The notes: generated by a model from the sequence alone, not told the origin. A stretch of DNA of 64,000 nt from Carya illinoinensis (GCF_018687715.1 NC_056758.1:15257501-15321500), one strand, 5' to 3'; numbered from the stretch's first letter, positions 37,601 through 48,330 are shown. A program made the numbers and translations.

Positions 37601-40600
37601 TTGTATCACATGCTCAAAAATACTCCAGCCCAAACCCCATCTGAGCATATATCCACAAAAGTCTAGTCAATGTCATAATTGAAGCCTTGTAGAATAATTA
37701 TAAACTTACCTATAAAAAAAGTTTTATTTTAGTTTCCCTCCCAAGCAATGAGATTCTAATCACGACCATCCTATACTCAGTCCGGAGTATCAGAGATGTG
37801 TCCTTATAGCATTAATTGTCATTTAATAGTAGTATATTTGGATAGTTGATGATGTAGTTTATAGGAGTAAAGCTCCATGCTTTGCAAATTAAATTAAATA
37901 GTATATAGATTTTTGTTTTCTAGATTGTATTCTGATTTGCATTATCCTTTATCAAGGTCTTAAATCTCTTAGTTTGCATTTATTATATTCTATAATTCAG
38001 CCAACGTTTTGCTGTTATGGGTAAGGGGATGCTTGCATCAATGGTTATGATGCAAGTCATAATGTATGTGACGTAGTCACGTGTCTATTTAAAGTTCAGA
38101 ACAGCTTAAAAGTTTTCTGCTTTGGCAAGAGAATGTTCTCTCTCTCTCTCTCTCTCTCTCTCAGAAGTAACTTAAATCTTAGTGTCTTCTGTTTATGCCA
38201 GGAATCAAACAAGACTAAAACTAGAGAGGAGTTATTGGCTGAAGAAAGGGACTACAAACGCCGAAGAATGTCATATCGTGGAAAAAAGGGGAAGAGAACA
38301 ACACTACAGGTAAGAACAACTTTATGCTGGTTGTTGTTTTACACAACTGCAAACTTTTAAAGGCATCATCAGTCCAGTGAAAAAGTTGTGGAAGGAAACC
38401 AAGTTAAATTATTAATTGTGCATTTATTGTCGGTAACTTTCTACCATGGGCTAATTGGAGTGATATATGAGATCTACATAGTAATGATATCAACAAGATG
38501 TTATTATGATGTATTTTGAAATGGTATCATTAAAGCTTAGATTGTGTAGCTTAAATGTTAGTATTATTTTCTGTGTCATAAGTTGTGGATTAAATGAATA
38601 GAGGTGCGGGTAACATGGGGTAGAAATGGGAAGAATTACTAGAAAAGGATATGTTGAATAGGAGACAACAAAGAGTAGATGTTAGATAAGATCCATGGCA
38701 TAAAAAGAGTAATGTGGTGGTTCTCCATTAGTTAAAATGGATCCGTTCTGTATAAAAATTTGCTCAGCTGAGTTAAATTAGAATATATGATATGGTTGTG
38801 TTAAATTTCATTATTTCAATTACATTCTTACTTACAAAAAAAAATCAGTATTTCAATTACATTTTCCAATTTTGTGTTGTGTATGAGGTCCTTTGATATA
38901 GATAACTGGGTGTTGTTAGACCATGAGAAGACAGTGACAAGAAAGGGTTTTGACTGTCAGTTTTCTCATGGTCTTCGATTGTGTGGGCATTGCATTCCTG
39001 TTGAATACACTACATTAAGCACAACCCGAAACAAATTCTCCAAACTTCTATATTTTTATGACTCTGGAATGACCTGTGCCATAACCCACACAATCAAAAA
39101 GGTACTGGGAATCATGACTCCCTAACCACCTCACAAGCAGGAAATGATAAACTCTTTCCCTCGCTCTGCTTCATCATATAGCACCTCTCCCAGGCTACGA
39201 TTTGCCTCTTTCATAAATTATCTAGCATTAATTTAAGAAAGAGCATTGGTCTTGGCGTATTCTCCTCCAAGTCTAAGGTTCAAACTTGTGGGTGCAACAA
39301 TTCCTAGAGGCCGTGTCCCTTGGTTAAAAACTGATGATTTACCCAAGTTGTGTGATGGGGCGTGTCACAGGGCTGGTAGCCCATCTCTCTTTAGCTTTAA
39401 TACTTCCAGGATTTCCTTGCTGTTTTCTTTTGTACTAAAATTATGCCTCTCTCATTTCTTGGTCGTTTTGTAAATTTCATACTTCTATAAAAACTAATCT
39501 TCCCTAATTTCATCTTACTACTTATTTCTGCACACTCTTCTGATGAAATGGCACACCAACTTTGGGGGATGTGTGTTGTAGAAGGATGACCTTGATACTT
39601 ATAAAAAAAAGGGACGACCTCGATAATAACAATGGAATTCCTAATGCCTAAAACTAATTATTAATTGAGTATACTGTTAAATTAGCCACATAGATTTTAA
39701 GCATTTTAGGAATCTATTATGTGAGGGGAACTTCAATCTCTGCAGGTCACTAATTGCTTAGGCCATGTGTAAGCATTACTTTGATGATCGCTGTCTATTT
39801 TTTTTATTAAACTTGATTGAAAAGTTTTTTAGAATAACACAAAAGATGTAGCCCAAGTACATGTCAAGTTTGCTTGAATACCCTCAAATGAGAGTTTCCA
39901 TATATTATATATGCTGCCAAGTCTTAATTACAGCCTACAAGTCATCTGTAAAATAGGAAAGAATCAAGGAATACAAGAAAGGAAATAAACTCAAGTTGGC
40001 ACCTAATCAACTATTGCTATTTATAGCGATATATAGATATCATTGACTTCCCCCCTCAAATTGATGTTGGTCGATCGAGAAGCATCAATTTGTCAATCAT
40101 GAATTGATGACGATGGCGAGACATAACCTTGGTAAAGACGTCAGCAATTTGGTGTTCGGTGGAAATGTGAGGAAGTGTAATCACATGATGATCAAATGCC
40201 TCATGAATGGAATTGCAATCTACTTTAATGTGCTTGGTGCGCACATGAAACACAGGATTGGCTGCAATTTGAATAGCATTGGTGTTATCCGCATGAAGAG
40301 GGGTAGGAGTAAGTTGTGGAACACTCAGTAAATCCTGAAGCCACACAATCTCAGAACATGCTGATGACATAGCACGATACTTAGATTCAGTAGAAGATTT
40401 GGATACGCGATCCTTCTTCTTACTTTTCCAAGAAATGAGAGCATTACCAAGAAACATACACCAACCAATAACGGAACGATGAGTATCTACACAAGCAACC
40501 CAATTAGCATCACTGTAACCTGTTAATTGTAAGGAATTCTCAGTGGGAAAGAATAAACCTCTACCAGATGTACCTTTGAGATAACGAATGATCCGTTGTA

Positions 40601-43600
40601 CTGTTGCAAGATGAGATTGACGAGGAGCTTGTATAAACTGACTGACTTGTTGGACAGTAAAGGAAATATCAGGTCGGGTAATAGTCAAGTAATTTAAACT
40701 CCCTACTAACTGCCGATATAGAGAGGGATCAGATAATAGTTCACCCTCATCCCGACAAAGCTTTAGATTGACCTCCAGAGGTGTAAGTACTGAGTTTCCA
40801 GATTGAAGCCCAGCCAAGATGAGAATCTCTTGGGTATACTTGTGCTGATGCAAAAGCATACCATTAGAACAAGAATGTACCTCGAGACCAAGAAAATACT
40901 GAAGTGGGCCAAGGTCTTTCATATGAAAAGTAGTTTTGAGATGCTGCTGCTCAATCAGGTGAGAATTAGAACCTGTGATAACTATATCATCGACATATAC
41001 TAAAAGAACAAGAAGTCCAATGGCAGTTCTCTGAATAAAAAGAGAATAATCAAACCGACTCTGAGTAAAATGAAAATCAAGAAGAGTGGTGCGAAACTTC
41101 TCAAACCATGCACATGGTGCCTGCTTCAAACCATACAAAGACCGCTTCAACTGACAAATCTCAGTGGATGATGAACTGAACATACCAAGAGGAGGAGTCA
41201 TATAGAGTTATTCCTTCAAATCCCCATGTAAGAACGCATTTTTCACATCCATCTGCCTAAGAGGACCAGCCTTTGGAAGCAGCAATGGCGAGAAGAGAAT
41301 TTATAGTGGTCATCTTGGCAACGGGTGCAAAGGTTTCCCCATAATCAAGGCCATACTCCTGACAATTTCCAAGAGCCACTAAACGGGCCTCATATCTATC
41401 AATGATACCATCAAGCCTGAGTTTAATAGTGTACACCGATTTGCAGCCAATGAGTTTTACGCCATCAGGACATGGGACGATGTCCCAAGTGTGGTTATCT
41501 TGAAGAGCCCGAAGTTCATCTTGCATAGCTTGCCGCCAACAAGCTTGAGCAGCAGCCTGAGAATAAGACTTGGGCACAGAAGTGGTATCAAGAGTAGCTT
41601 GATGGGCAGTATTTACAAACCCATACATGTCCGGGGGATGTGAAACTCGAGATGATCGTCGAGGTTTAGTTGAGATGGGATCAGATGTCTGTTCTATGAC
41701 AGGAAGGGGTAGCGGAGACTGTGGACGACGTCTTTGATAAACAAGCCTTGGCTTAAAACGTTCAAGAGTACAAGAGACATCATCAAAAATAGGCAATTGA
41801 GCAGAAGTAGAATCATGTGAAACGCAAGACTGAAAGAAATATTTGTTTTCAAAGAAGACCACATTTCGAGAGACACGAAGCTTGTGAGCATCCGCATCAT
41901 AACACACAAACCCTTTATGAACATTACTATACCCAAGAAAAGCACACTGAGTAGCCTGAGCAGAAAGCTTGTGACGTTCAGTGGAGGGCAAGTGAACAAA
42001 ACAAACACAGCCAAATATATGAAGCGAATTATACTTGGGAACAACACCAAATAGACAAGAATATGGAGAGTCAAATTGTAAATTAGGAGAGGGTAAACGA
42101 TTAATCAAATACACAGCTGTAGATAAAGCTTCAATCCAAAAACGAGGAGGCACAGAAGATTCAATCAACAAAGTATGAACAACATCCAAAAGATGACGAT
42201 TCTTATGCTCAACTACTCCATTCTGTTGAGGACTGTAAGGACATGAGCGTTGAGAGAGAATACCCTTAGTTTTGAGAAAATTCTGAAACTCATGAGACAT
42301 ATATTCCCCCCCATAGCCAGAACGTAGTGTTTTAATACAAGCAGAAAATTGAGTCTCAACAAACACAACAAAAGCTTGAAAAGTGGAAAACACATCAGCT
42401 TTGGATTGTAGAAAATATATCCAAGTGAAATGGCTATAGTCATCAATGAAGGTCACAAAATACTTGTATTGAGCATGTGAAAGAATGGGATTCACTCCCC
42501 AGACATCAGTCTGAATTGTCTCAAAACATGTAGAAGCGCGACTGCCATTTAAAGGAAAAGGTAAAGATTTGCTTTTACCAAGTTCACAAGAGCTACAATC
42601 AGAAGACACAATAGAAACATAATTTTTATTCCCCAAATAAGCTCGGTTCATAAGATGATTCAAAACAGAAGAATTGGGATGTCCCAAATTTTTATGCCAA
42701 ACATCACTATTATTAGTAACAGCAGTACAAGCAAAGGAATCAAAACTAGAAATGGAAAATTGAAGAGGAAATAGACGTCCCACTTTAGGCCCCTTTGCTA
42801 TCACGTTCCCCGACACTTGATCCTGCACACAATAACCATTACAATCAAAATGAATCTCACAATTATTATGTACAAGCTGTCCAACAGAAATTAAATTTGT
42901 AGATAATTCTGGTGACACAAATACATTGTTGAAAGGGGATCCCAAAGTTCCAATTGCAGTGATGGGAAGAGTATTACCATTGGCTATTTGAATGTATTGA
43001 TCACCCGTATATTTACTAACATCATGTAAGGCATCGGCATTTCCAGTCATATGATTGGAAGCTGCAGAGTTAACCAAACAAGGAGATTTGAGGAAATTTC
43101 CCTTACCTTGAAGACCAAACGCAGCAAAAGCGGAAACAATCATCTGTTGGACCATCTCAGGTGTAAGAGTAGATGAAGAACCAGCTGTAGGTGGCTGCCC
43201 CGGAGCAGAAACAAAGGGGACAGCAGCTAAATTAGCCTGGGCAGCAGTGTGAATTCCTTGGCCCTGTCGATTCTGAGGTCGCACGCGACAATCTTTAAGA
43301 ATATGGCCCTCCTTTTTGCAATAATTGCATAATTTTCTGCTGCAATGCTTTGCAATATGCCCAAATTCCTTGCAACTAAAGCACTGTATCTGTGTCTTGG
43401 ATCTTCCTTTCCCTTGAGCAGCATATGCCACATTAACCATCTCAGTTGTCACGGTTTCTTGAGTGAGTCCATGTTGAGTAGCAAGACACTGCTCTTCTCT
43501 CAATAATTCCCCCAAGCACACATCCAAGGAAGGAACAGGATTACGGTTTATCAAACCAGCTTGTGCAGTCTCAAACTCAGGTCTTAGTTTTATCAAGAAT

Positions 43601-46600
43601 TGATCTCTGTGACTCTCAGCATGAACAACTTGGAATGCTTCTAGGGCTGCCTTAGGAACTTTAGAATATACTATCCCAGAATACTCACTCCATAAATTTA
43701 GAAACCCAGCATAGAACTGTTCAATGGAGAGATTACCTTGTTTGTAGTTGGAAATCTCTAACTCAACTTGAAATTTGCGTGCAGTATTGTCTTGATAATA
43801 TACACGCCTAAAATAGTCCCACATCTCCTTGACAGTAGTAAATCTGGCATGATCTTTGTATACCTCTAGTGTTCTTAGGCTATGCCTTTTTATGAATAAA
43901 ATTTACTTTTACCTATCAAAAAAAAAAAAAAAAACAGTAGTAAATGATTGAAGATTGTTGACCATATGTGGTTCAACGGAACTTAATAGCCAAGAAACAA
44001 TCTTGGCATCCTTGCTGGACCAAGAACTAAATTCTTTGAGATCAGTAGGGGCCACAGAAGACCCATCCAAGTGACCCCATAATTCATTTCCTTTCATAAA
44101 TATTCGAAACTGAAATTCCCAGCTTCCATAATTCTTTCCATTAAATTGAATGATTGAATTTTCACCCTACATAATGACCACAAAATCAAAATGAGTGACC
44201 TGAAAATGCCAATATACCCGAAAATACCACTGCCAGAAAATACTACCAGAAAATGCACCAAAAAAACTCAGAAAATCTCTCTGCAAAAGCCTAGACAGAG
44301 AGCCCGAGAAAAGTGCACCTAAAGAGGCCAAAAAAACACCTCTCTAATGAAACAGAAACTGCTGAAATTTCCAGTAGCCACTGACCCACTAACTGAAAGC
44401 TCCAAAAAAGGCCAAAAACACTGCTCTGAAAAACAGAGTGCCGACAACCATGTAGAAAGAGTTGCCCAGAAAAAATTAACCCAGAAAGTGAAGGCAGAGA
44501 GTGCCGACATAAGCCAAAGAAAGTATCTGCCGAAAAAAATTGCCCAGAAAATTCTAGGGCTCTGGTACCATGTCAAGTTTGCTTGAATACCCTCAAATGA
44601 GAGTTTCCGTATATTATATATGCTGCCAAGTCTTAATTACAGCCTACAAGTCATCTGTAAAATAGGAAAGAATCAAGGAATACAAGAAAGGAAATAAACT
44701 CAAGTTGGTGCCTATACAACTACTGCTATTTACAGCCATATATATTTACTGCCATATATAGATATCATTGACAGTACACAGTATTTCTACAGGAGGAATA
44801 ATTAAATAGAAATACAGAAAGGTACAAGAAAATCATGGAAACTCAACATACTAAAATACATAGGGGCTGCCTCGATGAAGAGTGTATTGAAAACAAAAAT
44901 TTTAACCTTCCATTGTCTGCTGGCAAACTTCAAAACTTCTATCATTCCTTTTCCTCTAAATACACCGCACTAGGCAAATAGGGATCACTTTCTGAACTGC
45001 TGCAGTATGTGGGTAGCCATATAATCGCCTCCTATTGGCAAAGAGATAAACCATTCTTCCTGCATAACCTAAACCAACCCAGCCTCTACTGCAATAAGTC
45101 ATTACACAAAGCTCACAATTCTTTAAGACTTTTTCATAATGCTTTGGGCTCATTTACTTCTCTTACACACTTGACACCGGTGTGACCTGGGTTGTGCGAT
45201 CTTGTTGGCCACAAGAAAAGTCCCGTGAGGTTTGATCACTACTGGGATTGATCTGCCCAATTAACTCTGGGTGCACTTGGTGTAGAGATCATCCCTTGTG
45301 ATGATGAATACTAGTGTGGTTGCATTCCATTCATTGATTCCATGGCTGTGGATCCAAGATTCTGAGTGATCATTCCTTCATTCATTTCATGCATTTCCAT
45401 GATGGCCAAGCATTTTTTTTCATTCTTTGGAAATATGTACACTATGATCTTTACCTTTACCTTATGTTGAGTATTCATGATAGGGTACAATTCCCATAAC
45501 CTTTGAGAGCTTTAAAATTTTTATCTTTCATGAAAAAGCTTGTAACTTGCACTCTTTGAAAACTTGGGAAAATAACTTCTGAACTTTTCAAGAGAAAGTT
45601 CATTGATACTTATAAAAAAAAAAAGAAAAAAGAAAAAAAGAAAAAGAGAGAGTTGGTTGATATCATTCTTTGAGAACATTGCTTTTATAGAAAACCTTTT
45701 GGTTTCCCTTTTATATTTCTTGCTTCCACAGAAAAAGTAATCTTGCTTCTTTCGAGCCTTAATCCCTTGGTCCCTTCTATCCTTTTTGGAAACTTGATTC
45801 ATGATGCAAAACACCTTAGCATTCATCCTTCAGTACACTGCAATACATAATCTTCTGTCATAAATATGTTCAAGATTTTTAAATATGTTTGTTAGGTTTC
45901 AATTGCCGCAGGTCTCATCTCATTTGGTGCCACGTAGAGGTGCCAACCCACCATGACACTTACTGGACTTGAAGCTGGAAATTGCAGTGACATCTGTGAC
46001 TGGTTTTTTAACGTCTTGGCCTGGAATTTCAAACTGTTTTAATTAATGGAAAGCCAACTTGAACAAAAAATTATGGAGACCCAATTTGAGGTGTATCTTT
46101 GCCAGAGCCTTATCTAGGCAGTGAAAGTTCTCGGATACCTTGTCATAAAAAAAAAAAAAAAAAAAAAGGTGTATCTGGTGCATTATGGGCCCTACCCCAG
46201 GCCCGGAACTCATGGTATCCTAATCTGTCAGAATTATGTCTCATAGGTTCCAACTTTTAACTTCTACTCAAAGCTTTTTAGGGTTGAAGAAACCTAACTA
46301 TTGACTAATATCAATCCATGCCTCAAAATTACCCATACATGTCAAAATCACCCTTCTGCCCATCCTGCCCGTTACCCAAGTCAGGTGGGCGGGGCAGTCA
46401 GATTAGTATAACTGGGCAGGTGGATACCCACCCACCATCCTGGCTTGTCTGCCCAACCTGCCCAGCTGGTAGGATAACAGCCAACAGGTGGGTTGCCCAC
46501 CCATTTCCCCAGGCTTTTTGTATTTTCTTTTTTACTTATAATAACGAAAGAAGTTCTTGTAGTTTTGATGATGAATGACGTAATTAATTTGGTGATTTTA

Positions 46601-48076
46601 TCCTCAAGGCTCAATATAATTGCATTTCCCATAATGGTTCCCCCTAATGGCGGGCTGGCTTATCTTCTGTTTTTAAAAGTACTGTAGCTGTATGTCTATT
46701 TCAATGTTAATAAAATATACTTGTAAAACAAATATCAACAAAATATCTTCTTAGTTATATAAAACAAGTTGTACTATAGCTTTATGTTATACATAAAAGC
46801 TATAAACACTTACTCCTGCTTCTCATCTTTGTTATGCACTGCACTGTAGTGACTTGAGTTTTGACCCATTCTGCATATTTTTCCCAAAATGATTATGCAG
46901 TTCCCCTGTTGTTTGCGTAGAAGAATATATTGTGAAAGGTTGTGCTTAAAAGAACTTTTTCTTTTTTCTTTTTGTATATCAGATTTTATAGGCAGAGCTT
47001 TCGAGGAAGCTGGTTAGTTTTTAGTTACGCTAACCTGCATAATATTAGAGTCTAGTGAATATGTGAATGTTTGAGATGGTGGACCATCTGTTAGTACATT
47101 GTTATATTACAAGATAGTTGCAGTTGCTAGAATTCACTTCATTTATGTTTCATTGCCTAAAAGGGTCGTGTACTTTTGTTGGAAAGGATGCTTGGCTTAT
47201 ATGGCAGTGTTTATATGGAATTCTGTCCTGCTCTGCCTTGTGTGGACCATTTTTCATCTGTCTTCAGTTTTCTTATGTATGTTCTGTACAATCAGCTTAG
47301 TTTTGGCATCTAGCCGGCTTTGTTTTTTCTAGTGCCCCGTGCCCTCCATTTCATTAATGCCTTGTTTTTACTACACATTTTAAAAGGTCACAAGGGATAT
47401 AATAGAGGAATACATGGTGGAAATCAAGAAAGCTGGAGGGATTGGGAGCTTTGCAAAGGGAGCTGAAGATGGAGAAATGTTTCCATCTGAATCACCTTCT
47501 GCTCATAACATCACCTCTAGGGTTGATAACCCAGCAAAAAGTGACTATGCATCGACCCGAGGTAGCCAATACAACAACAGGACACAGCCAGAGTCTGATT
47601 ATAGTAGTAAGAAATATAAAAGTTCCACTGATGCCAAAGGTTATGAGATGCCGAGAGGAAGCCTTAATGAATGCCCCCAAAATGCAGATCAGAGAAGTTT
47701 GGGTTGGGACAAACGTGAGAGAGAAAATCCTTCAAGAAGTCCAGAAAGATACAAAAGTCATGGCCAGTCACATGTTCAAAGTAGTCATCGACGAGAGCGA
47801 TATGATCTGAAGGTGACCAGTTCCTGGCATGACAAGAATAAGCAGCGGTATTCTGGCATGTCAAAATATCATAATAATAGATCTCCTGTTTCAAAATCTG
47901 TAAATGACTTGAGTGTAAGGAAGAATGCACAGAAATCAGAAGTTGAGCATAGACAGCGAGGGAACACATTAGGAAACGATAGTTCTGATTTTCTGGTGCA
48001 AATTCCTTTTGAGGATCGATACAATCCTACAGAATCTCCTGACATGTATGAAGATCTTTGTGCGGGAACTCCATGA
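29855..48076 (+). CDS. SNRNP48: U11/U12 small nuclear ribonucleoprotein 48 kDa protein (U11-48K), four exons
   Basis: U11-48K belongs to the U11/U12 di-snRNP of the minor spliceosome and helps recognise U12-type 5' splice sites in the nucleus. Predicted exons 29855-31065, 33363-33477, 38202-38309 and 47387-48076 join in frame to 707 codons, close to the length I recall for the plant protein. Residues C72, H78, H88 and C92 fit the CHHC zinc finger exactly (C-x5-H-x9-H-x3-C). Exon 3 encodes the family signature LLAEERDYKRRRMSYRGKK (about residues 453-471). The C-terminal 200 residues are polar and rich in Ser, Arg, Lys and Asp, as expected for a disordered spliceosomal tail. No stop or frameshift was seen. 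Introns 2 and 3 are long (4.7 and 9.1 kb) through transposon insertion. Identity is from motif and overall resemblance; splice sites are by eye. Confidence 0.92.
31385..31610 (-). mobile_element. tRNA-derived SINE
   Basis: On the minus strand it carries an A-box-like TAGCTCAAGTGG (plus 31576-31587) and, about 50 bp downstream, a B-box-like GATTTGAATCC (plus 31524-31534). These RNA polymerase III promoter boxes have tRNA-like spacing. It starts near AACCCGTAGGGAT. The 3' end is not sharply resolved. Confidence 0.65.
31620..31925. repeat. Diverged tandem duplication, two units of about 155 bp
   Basis: Unit 1 (from about 31,624) and unit 2 (from about 31,784) share AAATGT(T/A)TACATCAA(T/C)AAAGG, GATGCTTGCAT and CTACCTTCT/GCTTC words in the same order. 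Confidence 0.65.
33363..33477 (+). CDS. SNRNP48: U11-48K exon 2 (residues 404-442)
   Basis: Acceptor TTGTAG and donor CAG|GTTAAT give 115 nt that complete the split codon and end in phase 0. The translation FAEHDYVSQRADEERIRRPN is charged and in frame with both neighbours. The donor is weaker than average. Confidence 0.85.
34890..36300 (-). mobile_element. LINE C-terminal remnant split by a Mutator-like element
   Basis: Frame 35217-34900 resembles the LINE zinc-binding domain (RFHKMAFGEDLTRDNLRKRH, then YLLVDCKLTRNLWVAIL). LINE-like sequence resumes at about 36,060-36,290 after the inserted element. Confidence 0.55.
35239..36050. mobile_element. Non-autonomous Mutator-like element (812 bp) with 9-bp target duplication
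   Basis: TATTATTAG flanks it at 35230-35238 and 36051-36059. The ends GAGTTAAGTACATAAACAG and CTGTTTATGTACTTAAGTC are inverted repeats of about 30 bp with few mismatches. It has no transposase. Its interior includes a GC-rich segment (about 35,455-35,640) unlike its AT-rich ends. Confidence 0.87.
36362..36472 (+). mobile_element. Very short LINE insertion (111 bp) with 14-bp target duplication
   Basis: AATTATTTCTCCAA is duplicated at 36348-36361 and 36473-36486. The insert ends with the family tail (GTATACCTCAAGTGTACTTG, then TTACTTATC and an A-run). Confidence 0.87.
38137..38162 (+). repeat. (TC)13 tract near the exon 3 acceptor
   Basis: The dinucleotide run ends in TCAG at 38161-38164, a potential acceptor with a strong pyrimidine tract, 37 nt upstream of the in-frame acceptor. 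Confidence 0.9.
38202..38309 (+). CDS. SNRNP48: U11-48K exon 3 (residues 443-478)
   Basis: Acceptor TTATGCCAG and donor CAG|GTAAGA bound 36 whole codons, including the LLAEERDYKRRR signature. A competing AG directly after a (TC)n tract, 37 nt upstream, would bring in an immediate stop. Confidence 0.9.
40056..41201 (-). pseudogene. Copia reverse transcriptase and RNase H
   Basis: The 381-codon frame has the catalytic LVYVDDIVITGSN intact, followed by FLGLEVHS, LNYLTITRPDISFTVQQVSQ and an RNase H domain (GYSDANW, SSTESKYRAM, HVRTKHIKVDC). A frame break between 41257 and 41201 separates it from the upstream frame. Confidence 0.88.
41257..44097 (-). pseudogene. Copia gag, protease, integrase and start of reverse transcriptase
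   Basis: Gag begins upstream of 43946 and is split by a 90-bp LINE tail (43844-43933). The 855-codon frame 43824-41257 then holds the gag domain, two zinc knuckles (CFSCKEFGHIAKHC and CNYCKKEGHILKDC, about residues 148-161 and 166-179), protease, the integrase zinc-binding and core domains, and the start of reverse transcriptase. The protease active site DSGAS reads NSAAS, losing the catalytic aspartate. The second integrase aspartate (usually RSDNGGEY) is also replaced (RSGYGGEY). The product cannot be active. Confidence 0.88.
43844..43933 (+). mobile_element. 90-bp LINE tail in copia gag, 12-bp target duplication
   Basis: ACAGTAGTAAAT is duplicated at 43832-43843 and 43934-43945. The insert is only the LINE 3' tail (GTATACCTCTAGTGTTCTTAG, ending with an A-run). 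It destroys the gag frame. Confidence 0.87.
44779..47386 (+). other. Remainder of intron 3
   Basis: It contains an A-run at about 46,147-46,167 and a GC-rich imperfect inverted repeat at 46,340-46,505 (GGTGGGCGGGG...CCCACCC, CTGCCCAACCTGCCC), probably a small DNA element. No coding region is supported. Confidence 0.5.
47387..48076 (+). CDS. SNRNP48: U11-48K exon 4 (residues 479-707 and stop)
   Basis: The exon starts after TTAAAAG with VTRDIIEEYMVEIKKAG and ends EDLCAGTP-stop. The tail is Ser/Arg/Lys-rich, with RERE- and SPER-type words, like other spliceosomal proteins. The acceptor has only a short pyrimidine tract (TTTTTACTACACATTTTAAAAG). Confidence 0.88.
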   Translation, partial: VTRDIIEEYMVEIKKAGGIGSFAKGAEDGEMFPSESPSAHNITSRVDNPAKSDYASTRGSQYNNRTQPESDYSSKKYKSSTDAKGYEMPRGSLNECPQNADQRSLGWDKRERENPSRSPERYKSHGQSHVQSSHRRERYDLKVTSSWHDKNKQRYSGMSKYHNNRSPVSKSVNDLSVRKNAQKSEVEHRQRGNTLGNDSSDFLVQIPFEDRYNPTESPDMYEDLCAGTP

Positions 48077-48330
48077 ACAACGCAGCGGATACTCTGCAGG
48101 AACCATCTGTCCTGACTTCCATGATAATTCTGAGTAGCATTACCTTGTGAGGTGAGTAGCTCTAGCTGTTCTTTCTATTCAAGCCTGAATTTTTATTTGG
48201 GTTTCAGTGTGTAGTTTTTGATGTGGCTTATTCTCGTAAATTTGCAGTAAAAGGTCGTCAGGGTGCAGCAATTCTGTCTAGACTTGTATCCTCCTTTGTA
48301 TCCTTTACTGTTTCGTTTGTTTGCTGTTTA
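48077..48330 (+). other. U11-48K 3'UTR with predicted intron 48152-48247
   Basis: A good donor (TGTGAG|GTGAGT, intron from 48152) and acceptor (AATTTGCAG, ending 48247) define a 96-nt intron beginning 75 nt after the stop codon. Further AGs lie at 48268 and 48281. No polyadenylation signal was picked out with confidence. Confidence 0.65.
48286..48306 (+). promoter_or_regulatory. Tandem U12-type 5' splice-site motifs (USSE)
   Basis: GTATCCTC at 48286-48293 and GTATCCTTT at 48298-48306 lie 12 nt start to start. The second is a perfect match to the U12-type donor consensus (A/G)TATCCTTT, and the first matches at seven of eight core positions. Tandem motifs of this kind in U11-48K genes are known as the U11 snRNP-binding splicing enhancer, which activates U2-type acceptors lying upstream. 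Here the acceptor at 48247 is 38 nt upstream. Assignment rests on motif, spacing and gene context. Confidence 0.87.

Larger units (their letters stand above)
33478..38201 (+). other. U11-48K intron 2
   Basis: This 4.7-kb intron contains short LINE pieces, a Mutator-like element, an A-run at about 34,636-34,666 and a (TC)n tract near its 3' end. Stretches 33,480-34,880 and 36,490-38,130 hold no recognised gene. Confidence 0.75.
39862..44773 (-). mobile_element. Ty1/copia retrotransposon, near full length, in U11-48K intron 3
   Basis: LTRs lie at 39862-40048 (3') and 44571-44773 (5'), with TG...CA ends apart from one changed end base in the 3' LTR, flanked by GTACA at 39857-39861 and 44774-44778. 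On the minus strand a primer-binding site TGGTACCAGAGC (like initiator-Met tRNA) follows the 5' LTR and a polypurine tract GAGGGGGGAA precedes the 3' LTR. The LTRs differ by roughly 5% plus a 16-bp insertion in the 5' copy. It is antisense to U11-48K. Confidence 0.93.
38310..47386 (+). other. U11-48K intron 3
   Basis: The 9.1-kb intron runs from GTAAGA to TTAAAAG. A 4.9-kb copia element occupies its middle. Flanks 38,310-39,856 and 44,779-47,386 show no gene, only A-runs following ACTTATAAA words (39,598; 45,607) that look like tiny LINE tails. Confidence 0.8.

Noticed and set aside
37938..37950. TTATCCTTT in intron 2 as a U12-type donor
   Set aside because: First base is T instead of A/G, there is no tandem partner, and no U12-type intron is needed for the exon structure.
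47442..47810. 122-codon frame overlapping U11-48K exon 4
   Set aside because: Shadow of the true frame; exon 4 continues in frame from exon 3 with conserved character.
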